A DNA stretch of 64,000 nucleotides, from NCBI GenBank assembly GCA_023079485.1, contig CM041090.1, positions 2,461,180-2,525,179 on the forward strand, written 5' to 3'. The DNA is from Archilochus colubris (Eukaryota > Chordata > Aves > Apodiformes > Trochilidae). Below are positions 1-11,800 of the stretch, piece by piece. Every line of letters begins with the position of its first letter. Position 1 is the stretch's first letter. Made by a program: the position numbers and the translations under genes. Below the pieces are notes generated by a model, which saw nothing but the letters and a program-made list of their open reading frames with translations, was not told where the DNA came from and did no database searches.

Positions 1-1516
1 AAGGCACCCACTCCCTTATGGATCTTTTACAGAAAAAAAGCAATGATATTCAGGCTTGGAGTCTCAAAAATTATCTCCTTGTGTGGTATCCATTATAATA
101 CTACAGTTTTGCTGTAGCAATCATAGCATTCTCTCAGCCAATGTGCTAATCTGTTGTTAGGTCTCAGGGAAGTCAAGAATATGGACTTCTAATTGCAGGG
201 GAGAAAATCATTCCGATGTTTGAAACATCCAGGTGCTACAGAGCAGGTTTGCACTGTTGTATCATGCAATATAAGGTAACCACTTTCATCTTCTGTTCCA
301 GGAGACAACTATAGTTGATAAAATACTTTGTTTTCACACCCAGCAGCAAATATGCCTTCAGTTAACCTGAAGTTTGCAAGAAGGAAAAAAAAAAAAAGGA
401 TAGAAATTCCCTTTGCCTTCCCATACAAGTGGCTTGTTAAAAATGCACTTAACCTTCTTAGAAGTATTTCTTTGCTACTTGGGTTTTGAAGAACATAATT
501 TTCATTTACTAAGGGGGCAGATAATGAGCTTTTAAAATTCATTAGCTTTCCAATAATTACTGGAAGCCAGACAGAAGTCAACACACTACTGAAGTAGCCA
601 GTCCTCTAAAAATTATTTCACTTTATTCACCTAAGACAATCACCACTGGCCTGTTTATTACATGCAGCAACTCCAGCCTTGGTCAGGTTGTTGGCTTTTT
701 TTAAAAAAAAGTTTTCTGGGAGAATATACAAGTAATACTGATTGTGTTCCTACTAAAAAGAAAACAAAACCTTTATTGTTGCTTTACATTTCAGGATACT
801 AGTGTCCCCTCTCTAGCCCTGGGATTCATTATTAACAGCTACAGGATACTTATGGATTGTCCTTCCAGAAAACCACCCCATAATGCTGTTATTTTTCATG
901 ATTCCTCCAATCAATTTGAAGATTTTTTTCCATCCAACATTAAATACCACACTTTAATCCAAAGCATCCTTTTCACCTTTATAACTGGCATAATATATTT
1001 CTGGGTAGAGTTAGAATTACACAGGTCACTTGCAATAAAATTAGAAAATTCTGGGAATAAATCTGATTATCAGTAAACCCAAAATATTTTCTTCATAGGA
1101 AGATTGATTTACCCCACCCAGTCAAAAAAAATCCTCTATTCTGCAACAAAACAGGAACATTTTAACTGCAAGGAACTTGGACATGCTGTATTTTCAATTG
1201 CCAGTCCCAAAATCTGAAATAATAAACCAGTCAGGAATCTACTTAGAACTAATTTATTTAGAACTAGCATACAGTTCTTAAATAGGTACTGCTCCATCCA
1301 GATGTGTGACAAAAGAAGTTTCATAATAAGCTTCTCTGTTTTCAGTAGGGTTTAAGCAGCTCCCTCAGAGTCATGCAGAGTTTGCTCTCTCAGATTTCAG
1401 CCATTATTTTGCACTGTATAAAAGGTATGAACTGAACTCCAGTGCCAAACCAGAATCTGATACAGGATATCAGAAAGCTGCATGCTTTTCTAGTCAGCTT
1501 CTTCCAGTTAGGACAC
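1..1516. other. Left flank, no gene recognised
   Basis: This AT-rich sequence has a few hexamers compatible with poly(A) signals on both strands. From known synteny the next gene to the left should be LRRC57, converging on SNAP23, so parts of this could be 3'UTR of either gene. None of the short open frames resembles a leucine-rich repeat protein or anything else I know. Confidence 0.4.
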
Positions 1517-2030
1517 CTCAAGTACTGTGTCCAGTTCTGGGCCCCTCAGTTCAGGAAGGATATCGAGGTGCTGGAGCAGGTCCAAAGGAGGGCAAGGAGG
1601 CTGGTGAAGGGACTCGAGCACAGACCCTATGAGGAGAGGCTGAGGGAGCTGGGGGTGTTCAGCCTGGAGAAGAGGAGGCTCAGGGGAGACCTCATCACTC
1701 TCTCCAACTCCCTGAAAGGAGGTTGGAGCCAGGGGGGGTTGGGCTCTTTTCCCAGGCAACTCTCAGCAAGACAAGAGGGCACAAAAGGTCTCAAGTTGTG
1801 CCAGGGGAGGTTTAGGCTGGAGATTAGAAAGAATTTCTTTCTGGAGAGGGTGCTCAGGCATTGGAATGGGCTGCCCAGGGAAGTAGTGGATTCTCCGTGT
1901 CTGGAGATATTTCAAAAGAGACTGGATGTGGCACTCAGTGCCATGGGCTGGGAACTGCAACGGTGGTTCAAGGGTTGGACTCGATCTCTGAGGTCCCTTC
2001 CAACCCAGCCAATTCTATGATTCTATGATT
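1517..2030 (+). mobile_element. CR1 LINE, 5'-truncated 3' fragment
   Basis: This copy runs from the C-terminal part of the CR1 reverse-transcriptase ORF ([19 protein letters not shown] region) through the short 3'UTR to the tail ATTCTATGATTCTATGATT. It lies just beyond the SNAP23 3'UTR. The coding remnant is a truncated retrotransposon piece, not a host gene. A 3-base loss (GAT) near the tail distinguishes it from sister copies. Confidence 0.95.
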
Positions 2031-2104
2031 CAAACCCTGAAAATTTAAACCAGTAGATGAGGGGCATAAATTTTTCCATCAAATAAATACTCAAGGCAGA
2101 CAGC

Positions 2105-2832
2105 TTTATTTTCTTCTACTCATATGTGCATGGTGTTTAGATCAGGTATGTTTATATACACAACAAATATCAGAACAATGCAGCATGATTTACTAATCAT
2201 GACCTCCAAACAGACACCACTTTACAGTAAAGAAATGGAAACCTGTATATCCCTCCAGTTATCTTTGCATTAAAGTTCATGTGGTTAGGAAGTGTTTTAA
2301 AGCCCTCAACCCACAAGTATTAAAAAGTAGTGGGCCTCTTCATTTCTGTAACCCACAAACTAAAGCCCAAACCAAATCCTATGGTTTGGATTGTACAACT
2401 ATGGTTAGCCTGCTAAAGACACAGATCAGACAATATTCACCAAGTCCCTATTTTAGTGAAGACACTCAACTTATGAGGTATTTCAAACAGTGCAAAGTGC
2501 CCTCTCCAACTTCCCACAGCTGTGGATTCAGCTGCTTGTTCAACTTCAATAAAGAACAGTATTTTGGGTGCAGGAACTGAGCAGTTTAAAGAAAGTGAAG
2601 GCAAATGAATAGGAGGAAGTTATGTTGGCTGCTTTCTTGGAGTCAAGGTCACATTTACATAAAGCAATAAAAAAAAAAAAAAAGAGGAACTTAATCCCAA
2701 TAGAAAGGGTACTGCTTCATTTTTCCCAGCCCTTCTTATTTCAGAATAGGAGAAGTTTCACAGATCCATGAATATGGTGGCTTGCAGCTGAAGTGACAGT
2801 GTCACTGAACAATGACAGAACGACAGCAGGCT
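2105..2832 (-). other. SNAP23: SNAP23 3'UTR with candidate poly(A) signal
   Basis: Minus-strand AATAAA at 2105-2110 lies about 725 bases past the stop and is the nearest good signal. A CR1 element (1517-2030) starts just beyond it. Longer forms could end at AATAAA near 654-659 or 622-627. No open coding sequence of note lies on this strand here. Confidence 0.5.
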
Positions 2833-2898
2833 TTAACTGTCAATCAGTTTCTTGGCTCTGATGTTGGCTTGCTCAATGCGTTCCCTGTTTGTATCAGC
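2833..2898 (-). CDS. SNAP23: SNAP23 exon 8, last coding exon and stop
   Basis: The acceptor CAG is at 2899-2901 after the pyrimidine tract TTTCTCTTTC. The exon encodes 21 residues, [10 protein letters not shown] then [11 protein letters not shown], followed by TAA at 2833-2835. It is the end of the second SNARE helix. The 3'UTR continues to lower coordinates. Confidence 0.96.
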   Translation of the reverse strand, partial: ADTNRERIEQANIRAKKLIDS

Positions 2899-5800
2899 CT
2901 GAAAGAGAAACCAATAGGTCATTTGCAGATTTCATGTGAAACAATTTAGAAATCCAAACTGACATGAACTTCTGCACTGCAGTTAATATACAGAAGAGAA
3001 GCAACTTTTATTAGATGGAAGTAATTTTCTTTTTTTCCTCCTAGCTAGCATATGCTGTCAATTTTGGCAGAAATAGAATTAAGTGAAACAGTTTTTAGTC
3101 TTTAGCTGACCCTCAAAACATAGAGCAGTTTGCCTCAGCAAGTCAGGAAGAATATTAACAGAACAAGGGGATAAAAATTCCCTCACTTCAAGGGTTTAAC
3201 CAACTTAAAGACCTCTACAGAGCAGCACTGTTGCCTTGGACTAGAAGTAACACTCAAACCTGGAAATGACTTCTGGGTATCTAGTCAGAATTATTGTGGA
3301 TCTGTGATTGTGATCTACCCAGTGCATATCCCTGGTTTTTATGCACAGTCATAACAGTATGGTACTGGTGAGAAAAGCATCTAATTTTATAGTTGTTTTA
3401 CTGTTATTAAGCATCAAGTCAGGCACAGCATCTAAGCTGAACAAGTGTCAAAATAAAGTTCTACCAAAGGGTATGATAAGGAGCTTTAAAATAATTCCCT
3501 GATTATGCATCACAAAGTGGGGAATGAGCAGAAGGGGTAAGAACCACAAAACCTCTGCCCTCACCATAAGGAGTCAAAACTCTCAGAAGCTCTACCTGTG
3601 CCTGTTTACACCTGCTCACTGCAGAAGGCTGGGAAAGGGATATTGGCAGTCTAAGCCCTTCCCTTCTGGTTCTTTCCTTCCTGCCCTTAAGGCAGGAATC
3701 TCCTATAGAAAAATGAGCACCTAACCTGTTAACACAACTTTGGAAACACACTGATCTAGCTATAAGGTCATCTTTTAAGAAAAAGCCATAACATAAGCTT
3801 TTATTTGGCAATTACTCAGATTAGGAGTCCTGCATAACACTGCAGGCTACTAAAATCATCCAGGCAAGGCTATGTATTTCACAGGTGAGTTGGAATTTAT
3901 TTAAAAAAAAACAAACAAAAAAACCAAACCAAAACCCATAAAAAACCCCAAAACCAAAACTAAAAACCCACCCCAAAACAAAACAAAACACCCCCACATC
4001 AAGCCTATTCTGAAGTTAAGCTTAATCCTGCTTTTCATTTCTTTAGATGGTACTGCCCTTCAAGATACACCCTTAACATCTTGATTTAATTTCCACACTC
4101 TTTACTAAATTTAAAAACAGATGTCAGCATAACAGGATTAATTTAAATATCCTGAGACAGCTGCCAGTCTCAGAGTCAGCAAACTTGCATTTTTCTTGGG
4201 GTTCTGAAGAGCAGTTCTAACTTGTTTACATCCTATTTTAATAGTTAGTAAGACTTGATCTGTAAGATTTATTCAGGCCACTAAAGTGAAAGAGCATCAG
4301 GCCAAAAGAGGTGCTGGAAATAACCAGAAACACCACTGCTAAATATATTAATTCACACTTGAAGTTAACTTGACCATGCACTTTTTAGTCCACTTGATAA
4401 GCTGTAAGGATTTCACACCTGATTTTAAGCTCCAATTAAATTTTCTATTGTTCTTCAAAATGCTTGAATCCTTTTATACTAAAGATTACCTCCAATTTGC
4501 AGTTTCAGAGAACAGTAAAAGACAATTAAGGCATCCTTCATAATAACCTACAAATCTGAGATGCTGACACAGGTACAACTGGTGTTTGTGTCAGACAAGG
4601 ACTGTTGAGAAAATTCCATTCCTCTTGCATTTAACCTTGCTCAGTATTTATCTTGAACTTCTCATTTTGTCTTAGTTCTCTATTTTTACAGTAATTTGTG
4701 TCCACTTCTGCTTTTTTGTCTTTAGTAAACACTATTCATTACAGTTTTCATTTCCTTTCTTAACCAGGTATGCCTTTAAAAGAACTTCCATTCATTTCAG
4801 AATATAGGAATTCTTAAAATATTACTAACTTCCTCATAAAATGCCCTCTGGAAACCCCCCCAGAATATTTATATATGATCTGTTTTGGGAAGTTAATCTT
4901 TAAAGCAATAATTAAAAAAAAAGAGTTACTGGCTATGACTAACTTCACATGCAGATGATGTCATACCATGTCCTTTTGAACCTACAAGACCTATTATTCT
5001 GAAGTCTCCCCAGCCCCAATATTAACCTGTTCATGAGACTCAGGGCAATGAGTGACCTGTGTTTTATTCACCATTCAATAATTACAGTGACTTTTTAGGA
5101 ATCCCAAAGTAATCCTTCTATTGGTAAAAACACCTACTCCCTTCCATATCCCTGCAAGCAGCAATACCCCAGTTACCCCTTCAGTAAATACTTGCCCTTT
5201 TGATCCAATTAAGTTTAGCTCTTTCCAGAGTAAGCACTGACTTGTGCTATATTTTTAGGTTTCCTGATACTCCAAAGCATTTCAATTTTCAGCTACATAA
5301 CCAAACACTGAGACCTATGTCTTGCTCAAACCACAGTAACCTAGAGGATGGTACAATCTTAGTGTGTATTTACTGCAAATAAAGGTAGATACAACAACGA
5401 GTCCATTCCTTGTAACTTCTCACTAACAACCTCCAAGCTGAGGGCAGAGAACTCACCTTTATATTTATCCGGTCTATTTGTTTATTCTGAGCATCAATCT
5501 CATTTCCCATATCCAGAGCCATGTTTTTCAAATTCCCAAGGATGTTTCCCACTTGAGCAAGATTTTCATCCATTTCATCTTCTCTGGCATCATTTGTTAT
5601 CCTGTTCAAATAATTAAGACAATGTTTCCAATAAACAAGACCTTTCATTTCCTTACCCTAAATTTACTGTCACAGATTTTTTGCTGCAGTTATCTGACAG
5701 GCAATGTATTCAAGCCAAAGTATGTTTTTCCTCTTTTAAAACCCCATGTATTGCAAGCAATCAGCTAAGCTAGCCACTATTCCAAAAACAGCCTTAGAAT

Positions 5801-8800
5801 TTAAAATAACCAGAGGAAGCTTAAGACAAAAGTTTGTGTTAAATATGCTTTGTGACAATGAAAAACCTATTTTTTAATAGCTCCTTCAATAACTGAGCAC
5901 TAAGCTCTAGAGTCCTTGCATCTAGAAACAGACTGATAATACCAACACTATGAAAACCTCATCACTCTCTACAACTCCCTGAAAGGAGGTTGGAGCCAGG
6001 GGGGCGTTGGGCTCTTTTCCCAGGCAACTCTCAGCCAAGACAAGAGGGCAGGGTCTCAAGTTGTGCCAGGGGAGGTTTAGGTTGGAGATGAGAAAGAATT
6101 TCTTTCTGGAGAGGGTGATCAGAGATTGGAATGGGCTGCCCAGGGAAGTAGTGGATTCTCCGTGTCTGGAGGTATTTCGAAAGAGCCTGGATGTGGCACT
6201 CAGTGCCATGGTCTAGCAACCGCAACGGTGGGTCAAGGGTTGGACTTGATGATCTCTGAGGTCCCTTCCAACCCAGCCAATTCTATGATTCTATGAAATC
6301 TAAGATGAACACAGCACTCAAAGTGTAGGCTTTTGCAATCTCCTCTCAAAGAAGCAACATTTCCTCCAAGCAGCAGTAAAAAGCTTATTGTTTGGCAACT
6401 TCACATAGAAGGCATGTGAAAGAAGCTGACAACTGTTAATGTAAGATTTCTGCATTTGAGATTGAGAAATACGAAGCAGCACACCTTGTAATATATCCAC
6501 CACTTGGTCCTCCAGAAGTCTGAGGCTGCTGCTGATTTATTCTTCTTGGTTGCATGGATATCACATGATCTGCTGAGTTCTCTGTTCCATCTCCCCAGGT
6601 TGTTCTGTATGTCTTGCTAGCCTCAAAATTCTTTGTCCTATACCATAAAAATAAGAAATCTGAATTGCTACATCAGAAATGTGGCTTCCTGACTTAAGTT
6701 CTGTATTACTCTAAGATTTTCTGAAACATTTGTCTCATGCCTGAGAGAAACCAGATTTTGTACAAAGCCTTGTCTATACAACAGAATTTCTTATACTGGG
6801 ATAGCACAAACACACCTAAGTTACTCTAGGGACAGTTGATTAATTTGTCTTAATATAAGCACAGTAATTTCCTTTAAGTAATATACCTTACCAGAAGAGA
6901 GGAAGCTTACAGAAGTAACAGGAAAGCTTACACTGTTGTAAGATGAAGCACTTAAAACAGGAGCTACTCTAACATCAAGCTTAGTTACACTTCAGTAAAG
7001 AAACAAGGCTGAAGGAAAAGACTCCATCTAATACAAGTAGACACCCTATGAAGGAAAACTACTAATCCCTACTGGTTTTTGCCAAACATAGTCTGTTTCC
7101 AAGATTTTCTTTTAAAAAGATGCTTTCAGGTTAACTTTGATTATGAAATAACAGGAATCGTGATCAAAGAACTCCTTCATTTGTCAATTGTAGTAACTCA
7201 ATTAGAGTTATTACAATATTATAGAGAAAACCAACTTGCCATTACACTTTTACCACAAAATTCAGAAAAAGAAAAAAAAAAAAGTACACTGACTGACATG
7301 AAGCAAATCAAGAATCACATATCTACAAAAGCAAAAAACCAAAATATAACAGAAAAATAAAGGATTGAAATTGGGCTCTCATGAACCCTGAAGAACATTT
7401 TGAGAATAATATTCTCATGTTCATCTTGTTTGCCAGCATTTTCAAGTGTAAGTGATAATCCAGACATCACAGCTACTTTTCTGCTTCATTTAAGGCCTGT
7501 GAAGGGAAATCTGTAGTGGCTTTTAGTACATTGAAATTTACAACTACAGGTAGTTAATCTCTATTTCTACAGTGCTCAGATACTTCACATTTGAAGAGGT
7601 GTGAAATTAGCTGCAATGAAGAAATACTCCACTCATACTTGTGGCATTTAAATATTTGAGATGGGAAATGACATTTCATAGGTCAGATTCTATGAGAACT
7701 AATCTAGCATGAATATATACAAAAAGGAGCAACTTCTCAGTTCATGATGAAACAGCTGCACCCAGCAGAGCCCTAAAGAAACCTGAACCAAACAATTCTA
7801 GCTGCCTGTGCATAGACAGGCTTAAAGACCTTTTAAAGTTTCCTGAAACCAGACTGAGCATTACATTTCAATCTCATTAATTCTAAAGCCACAAAAGCAG
7901 GAGGGCATTGTATGTGGCTTCTGCTTTAGCAAAGTCTTCAGTGCCAGAGGTAACTGTGAGAAAATTAATCAGCAAAAACAAGTGGCCAGAAAACTACTTG
8001 CAACCTGAAGTAGACATCTAGAAACAAAACTGCTGCTCAAAATAAGCACCCTTAAGAACAAATCTTCTTATCACCTTATTCTTTTTAAGAGCTCTTTTTC
8101 AAATTCCTATACATTCACTTTCCTCACATCCCATGTCTGTAACAGGCAATTTATGCAACCTATCAAACCAGCAAGAGCTCAAGCAGTTCTTCACCATTTT
8201 CACTGCTAATACACTCTATAGTAATTGACATTTTTTATTCACATCAGTATTACAACACAACACAGTAACAAGGAGACCTGCATGCAGACACCATGCACGT
8301 GCAAGCACAAATCTAACAGAAGCATCACTTCAGACAGCTGGGTAAGTGAGCATCTGCACCAGTAAGACTGACCTTGTCCTAAAATCCTCTTTCACCAGTT
8401 AAGTGAACACAGCTTCTTATCCTAGTCTTCATTTATAGTATGCAAGCATCAGTGTTAGGAGAGAATGGGAAAGAAAGAAAGAAGAAAGACCAGGAAAAAG
8501 GTAAATTGTTAGTAGTATATAGATTAGAGTACTGCTGGTATTTTTTGTTTTCACAGAGCTTTTATAAATAATCTAAGCCTAAGAGAAATGAGGAAAAAAA
8601 AAACCCAAACAAACAGTATTGACAAGTATTCTGATTTAACTTTATGAAAAAAATTAAAAGCTTTGGAGATAACCAGTTGACAAATAACTCTGACAGAAAA
8701 CGAGTTACAAGTAGATATTTGAAAAGCATTCAGTTTCTTCTTCATTGCCCTCTACTTATCTGGTAGATTTTTCAGCTCATTATGGCCCATTGTTGTACAC

Positions 8801-11800
8801 CACTCATTCTTTTATTCCTATCTGTGTATCTGAGCAAGAGTTCACAAATTCTGAGCTTGCTTAGTGTCAATAAACTGCTTGGCTTTGGTGAAGTAAGACT
8901 GAGTGAGTGAGTCAAAATGCTCAAAGTCCACCAGTTTGATAAAACTAATATAAAACAGTAAACTCCCCTACCCAGAGGACAGGACAAAACTATCTATGTT
9001 TTGAAGATACTAAAGCTTGAAGGAACTTTTACTTAAACTTCTGCTAACTCTCAGTGAAATGAGAAGTATTTTTTTCTTATACCAAAGAGTGCTCATGCTC
9101 TTAAGCAAGAAGACTATGATGACATCCAGTTCACACAAATTGTGTAAGGATAAAGCTAGCACACCTTTGAAAAACAAATACTGTTTTTCTTACAATACTG
9201 AGTTCTGATCAGTCTAGGTGTGTAGAAGAATAAATCAAGTGCTATACAAAACATTAGATTACCCCTTAACTCACTTGGGTATAGGAGCTGACCTTATAAA
9301 TGACCTTATAAATGTTCTGTGAAGCATATCTGCAAGATTTATGTCCTCATGGATGAAAGATTAAAGCTTCAACATCTCCAACACAAACATTTTTTAAATG
9401 CCTAGAGAACTAATATTAATTTCCTTCTCCAAAACAATTTTCTTGCTTTTTAGAGCAAAAGTACTTCTGTGAAAAATTATTTTTGAAGTAAAATTCCTAG
9501 CAGACAGACACTTACACATAGATAGCTCTTTGCAGTCAAATTTAGTCTCATCTGTATGGATGCTGATACTGTTCTACTGAGCATAAGCAATAAGGAGATC
9601 AGGGAGCAGCTGTGCAGGATATTATACAGCAGCTATATGTACAGTGAAAAGGGCACACTATATGGTTAGATGCAAGTAAGCTTTAGCTACTCTAATAATT
9701 ATAAAGCACTGCACCTCTAAAAACCCAAACAATTGGCTTTCCTAGACATGCAGCATGTTTTAATGAGAGCTTTTATTAGATACCATCTCCCAGTGCAGTA
9801 GCAATTGGAAATACACTAGAACTTCAGACCCAAGTACCTGCTTAACTGACCTGTTACAAGGACAGACACAGAGCCCGCAACACTTGTTGAGCTCTGTCAG
9901 CGTCTTCTCAGCTTCCTTCATATCCTTATTTATCTGGTCCATGCCTTCTTCTATGCGATTTAGTTGTTCTAGAAGAGAAACAAGTAACCTGAATAAACAC
10001 AGACTGGAAGAAGATGGGGCTAGGATATTAAGATCTCTTTCAAGTAGGAACTTACACATTTAAAATCTATCTTTATACCAAGCCTAATGCCTGTTTTCTT
10101 TCCTGCCTTGTGGATTTTTTTTTTAATTTAAAAAAAGATTAACTGATACATTTTGTTTTCTGTATCAAAAATATTTTCCCTATCCTTAGAGCTGCACTTC
10201 TGTTGCTGCTTTTGGAATAAATGCAGCTACATGCATGCTATGGTGAAAAGGCACTGCTTCTGTAGCAGAAGCTGTATTACACTGCAACTGCTATGATCTC
10301 TCAACTACTTAAAAACCTCTCCTCCATACTAGACACATGAAAATAATCTATTAGCAAATCTCATTTTCACATAAAAAGTCTTTAATACACCTTTAGTTTC
10401 AGCAACAACTCTGGAGTGATAATTATTTTTCTTATAGAGCTGATTTTTTAGTGTTAGAGAGGAAGAAGGAAGAACTCACCGCCCTGTTCATCCAGCATGG
10501 TGATAGTTTTGATGCCAACATCCTGGGACTGCAGAAGGAAATTCATTTGCAGATATAAAACCAGATTTCAATATAGCAGTGCAAAAACAGCTGTCCACAG
10601 TAAACTTGGTAAAGCAACAAAACTCATAAGAAAAACTGTGGCAGGAGTAATTTCTGCAGTGAAGCTATGCTAGGTTTACAATTAGCTCCTATGCTAGGCT
10701 GATAATCTTACTTGTTACACTTAATTAGTGGGCCTTTGGTGATTTTTTTTTTATTACAACAGGATGATACAGTTTTACAGTAATACTCAGACTGAACTAT
10801 GACAATGTCAAACTAAAAAAGTGAACCCAGCTGTGCCTTCTTCTGAAAAGTGGTATTTAGTTCATTTTTTATTCCTATACCTTCAACAGGGCTGAAAAAA
10901 ATCTAGTCCTGGAAACCAGAAAATAAAGCAAAATAAAGCCTGCAAAACCATTCTTGAGAATTCAGCAAAAAAGATCATCAAGAGAAAAGCCCATCACTAG
11001 TTTTAGAAGTGAGTAAAAAAAACAGTAGTGAGGAATATACCACAGTGCAACTCTTTGCTGGCTTAAGGTCTAGAACCTAGGGTGCAAAATGCACCATGCT
11101 TCACTATAAACTGGCAGCATAGAACTGTCTACAGTAAGAGTTTTAGCTTCCATGAATCACCAGATTATGGTATCAAGAGAAATTATGTTGGATCATTAGA
11201 TGTTCTTCACCTTTCTTTTTGAGAGGTACTCATTTGTCTAGGCTGATTCAAATGCCTCACTGGTAAAAGCAGCATCTTCATCTCCACAGCCTGGACAGTA
11301 AGTACAGGCTCTAAAGCAACCAAACACTTTATTCACTGGTTTATTTTTTAGTGTTCTGATACTGAAAAAAAATTGTTATGTCTTTGGTACTAAAGTGTGG
11401 GCATTAGCTTTGAAAGGACAATACTGCTTTGCCTCTGGATTCCCATTTATCTATAACATATCCAATTACTAGCAATATATCTTTGCTGAACAACTTAAGC
11501 TTTATTAAGTCTACCAGAGCTGACTAGTAGAGAACTTCTCTTACTTGCTGCCAAGAGGATGCTCTGTATTTTTTGAAATTACATTACCAAAAGTAAACTT
11601 AGTCTTTTTTACAATAGGCATGCAAGACACAATAGTGTAGATGAAGAGATTCTTCATATAATGCCACTTGGATAAACCCAAAATACAGATTTTTTTGTTT
11701 CAAGTCCTGTGCAAGGCTGGTAAGAGTTTCATCATCATACTTAATTATCTTGAAAGTTAAAACTGATAAACAGATTTTAAGAGGGTGTATGTAGAACTAC

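Noticed and set aside
744..1076. 110-codon plus-strand frame, considered as an LRRC57 exon
   Set aside because: It has no leucine-rich repeats or known motif; it is probably chance in AT-rich DNA.
1442..2020. Open frame of 192 codons
   Set aside because: It is the C-terminal remnant of a CR1 retrotransposon ORF with an unrelated leader; similar frames at 15752-16228, 24662-25135, 26040-26462, 53456-53800 and 58873-59337 are the same thing.
9290..9314. 12-base tandem duplication (and similar 10-11-base ones near 17871-17891 and 61580)
   Set aside because: Short replication-slippage duplications are common in introns and suggest no function.
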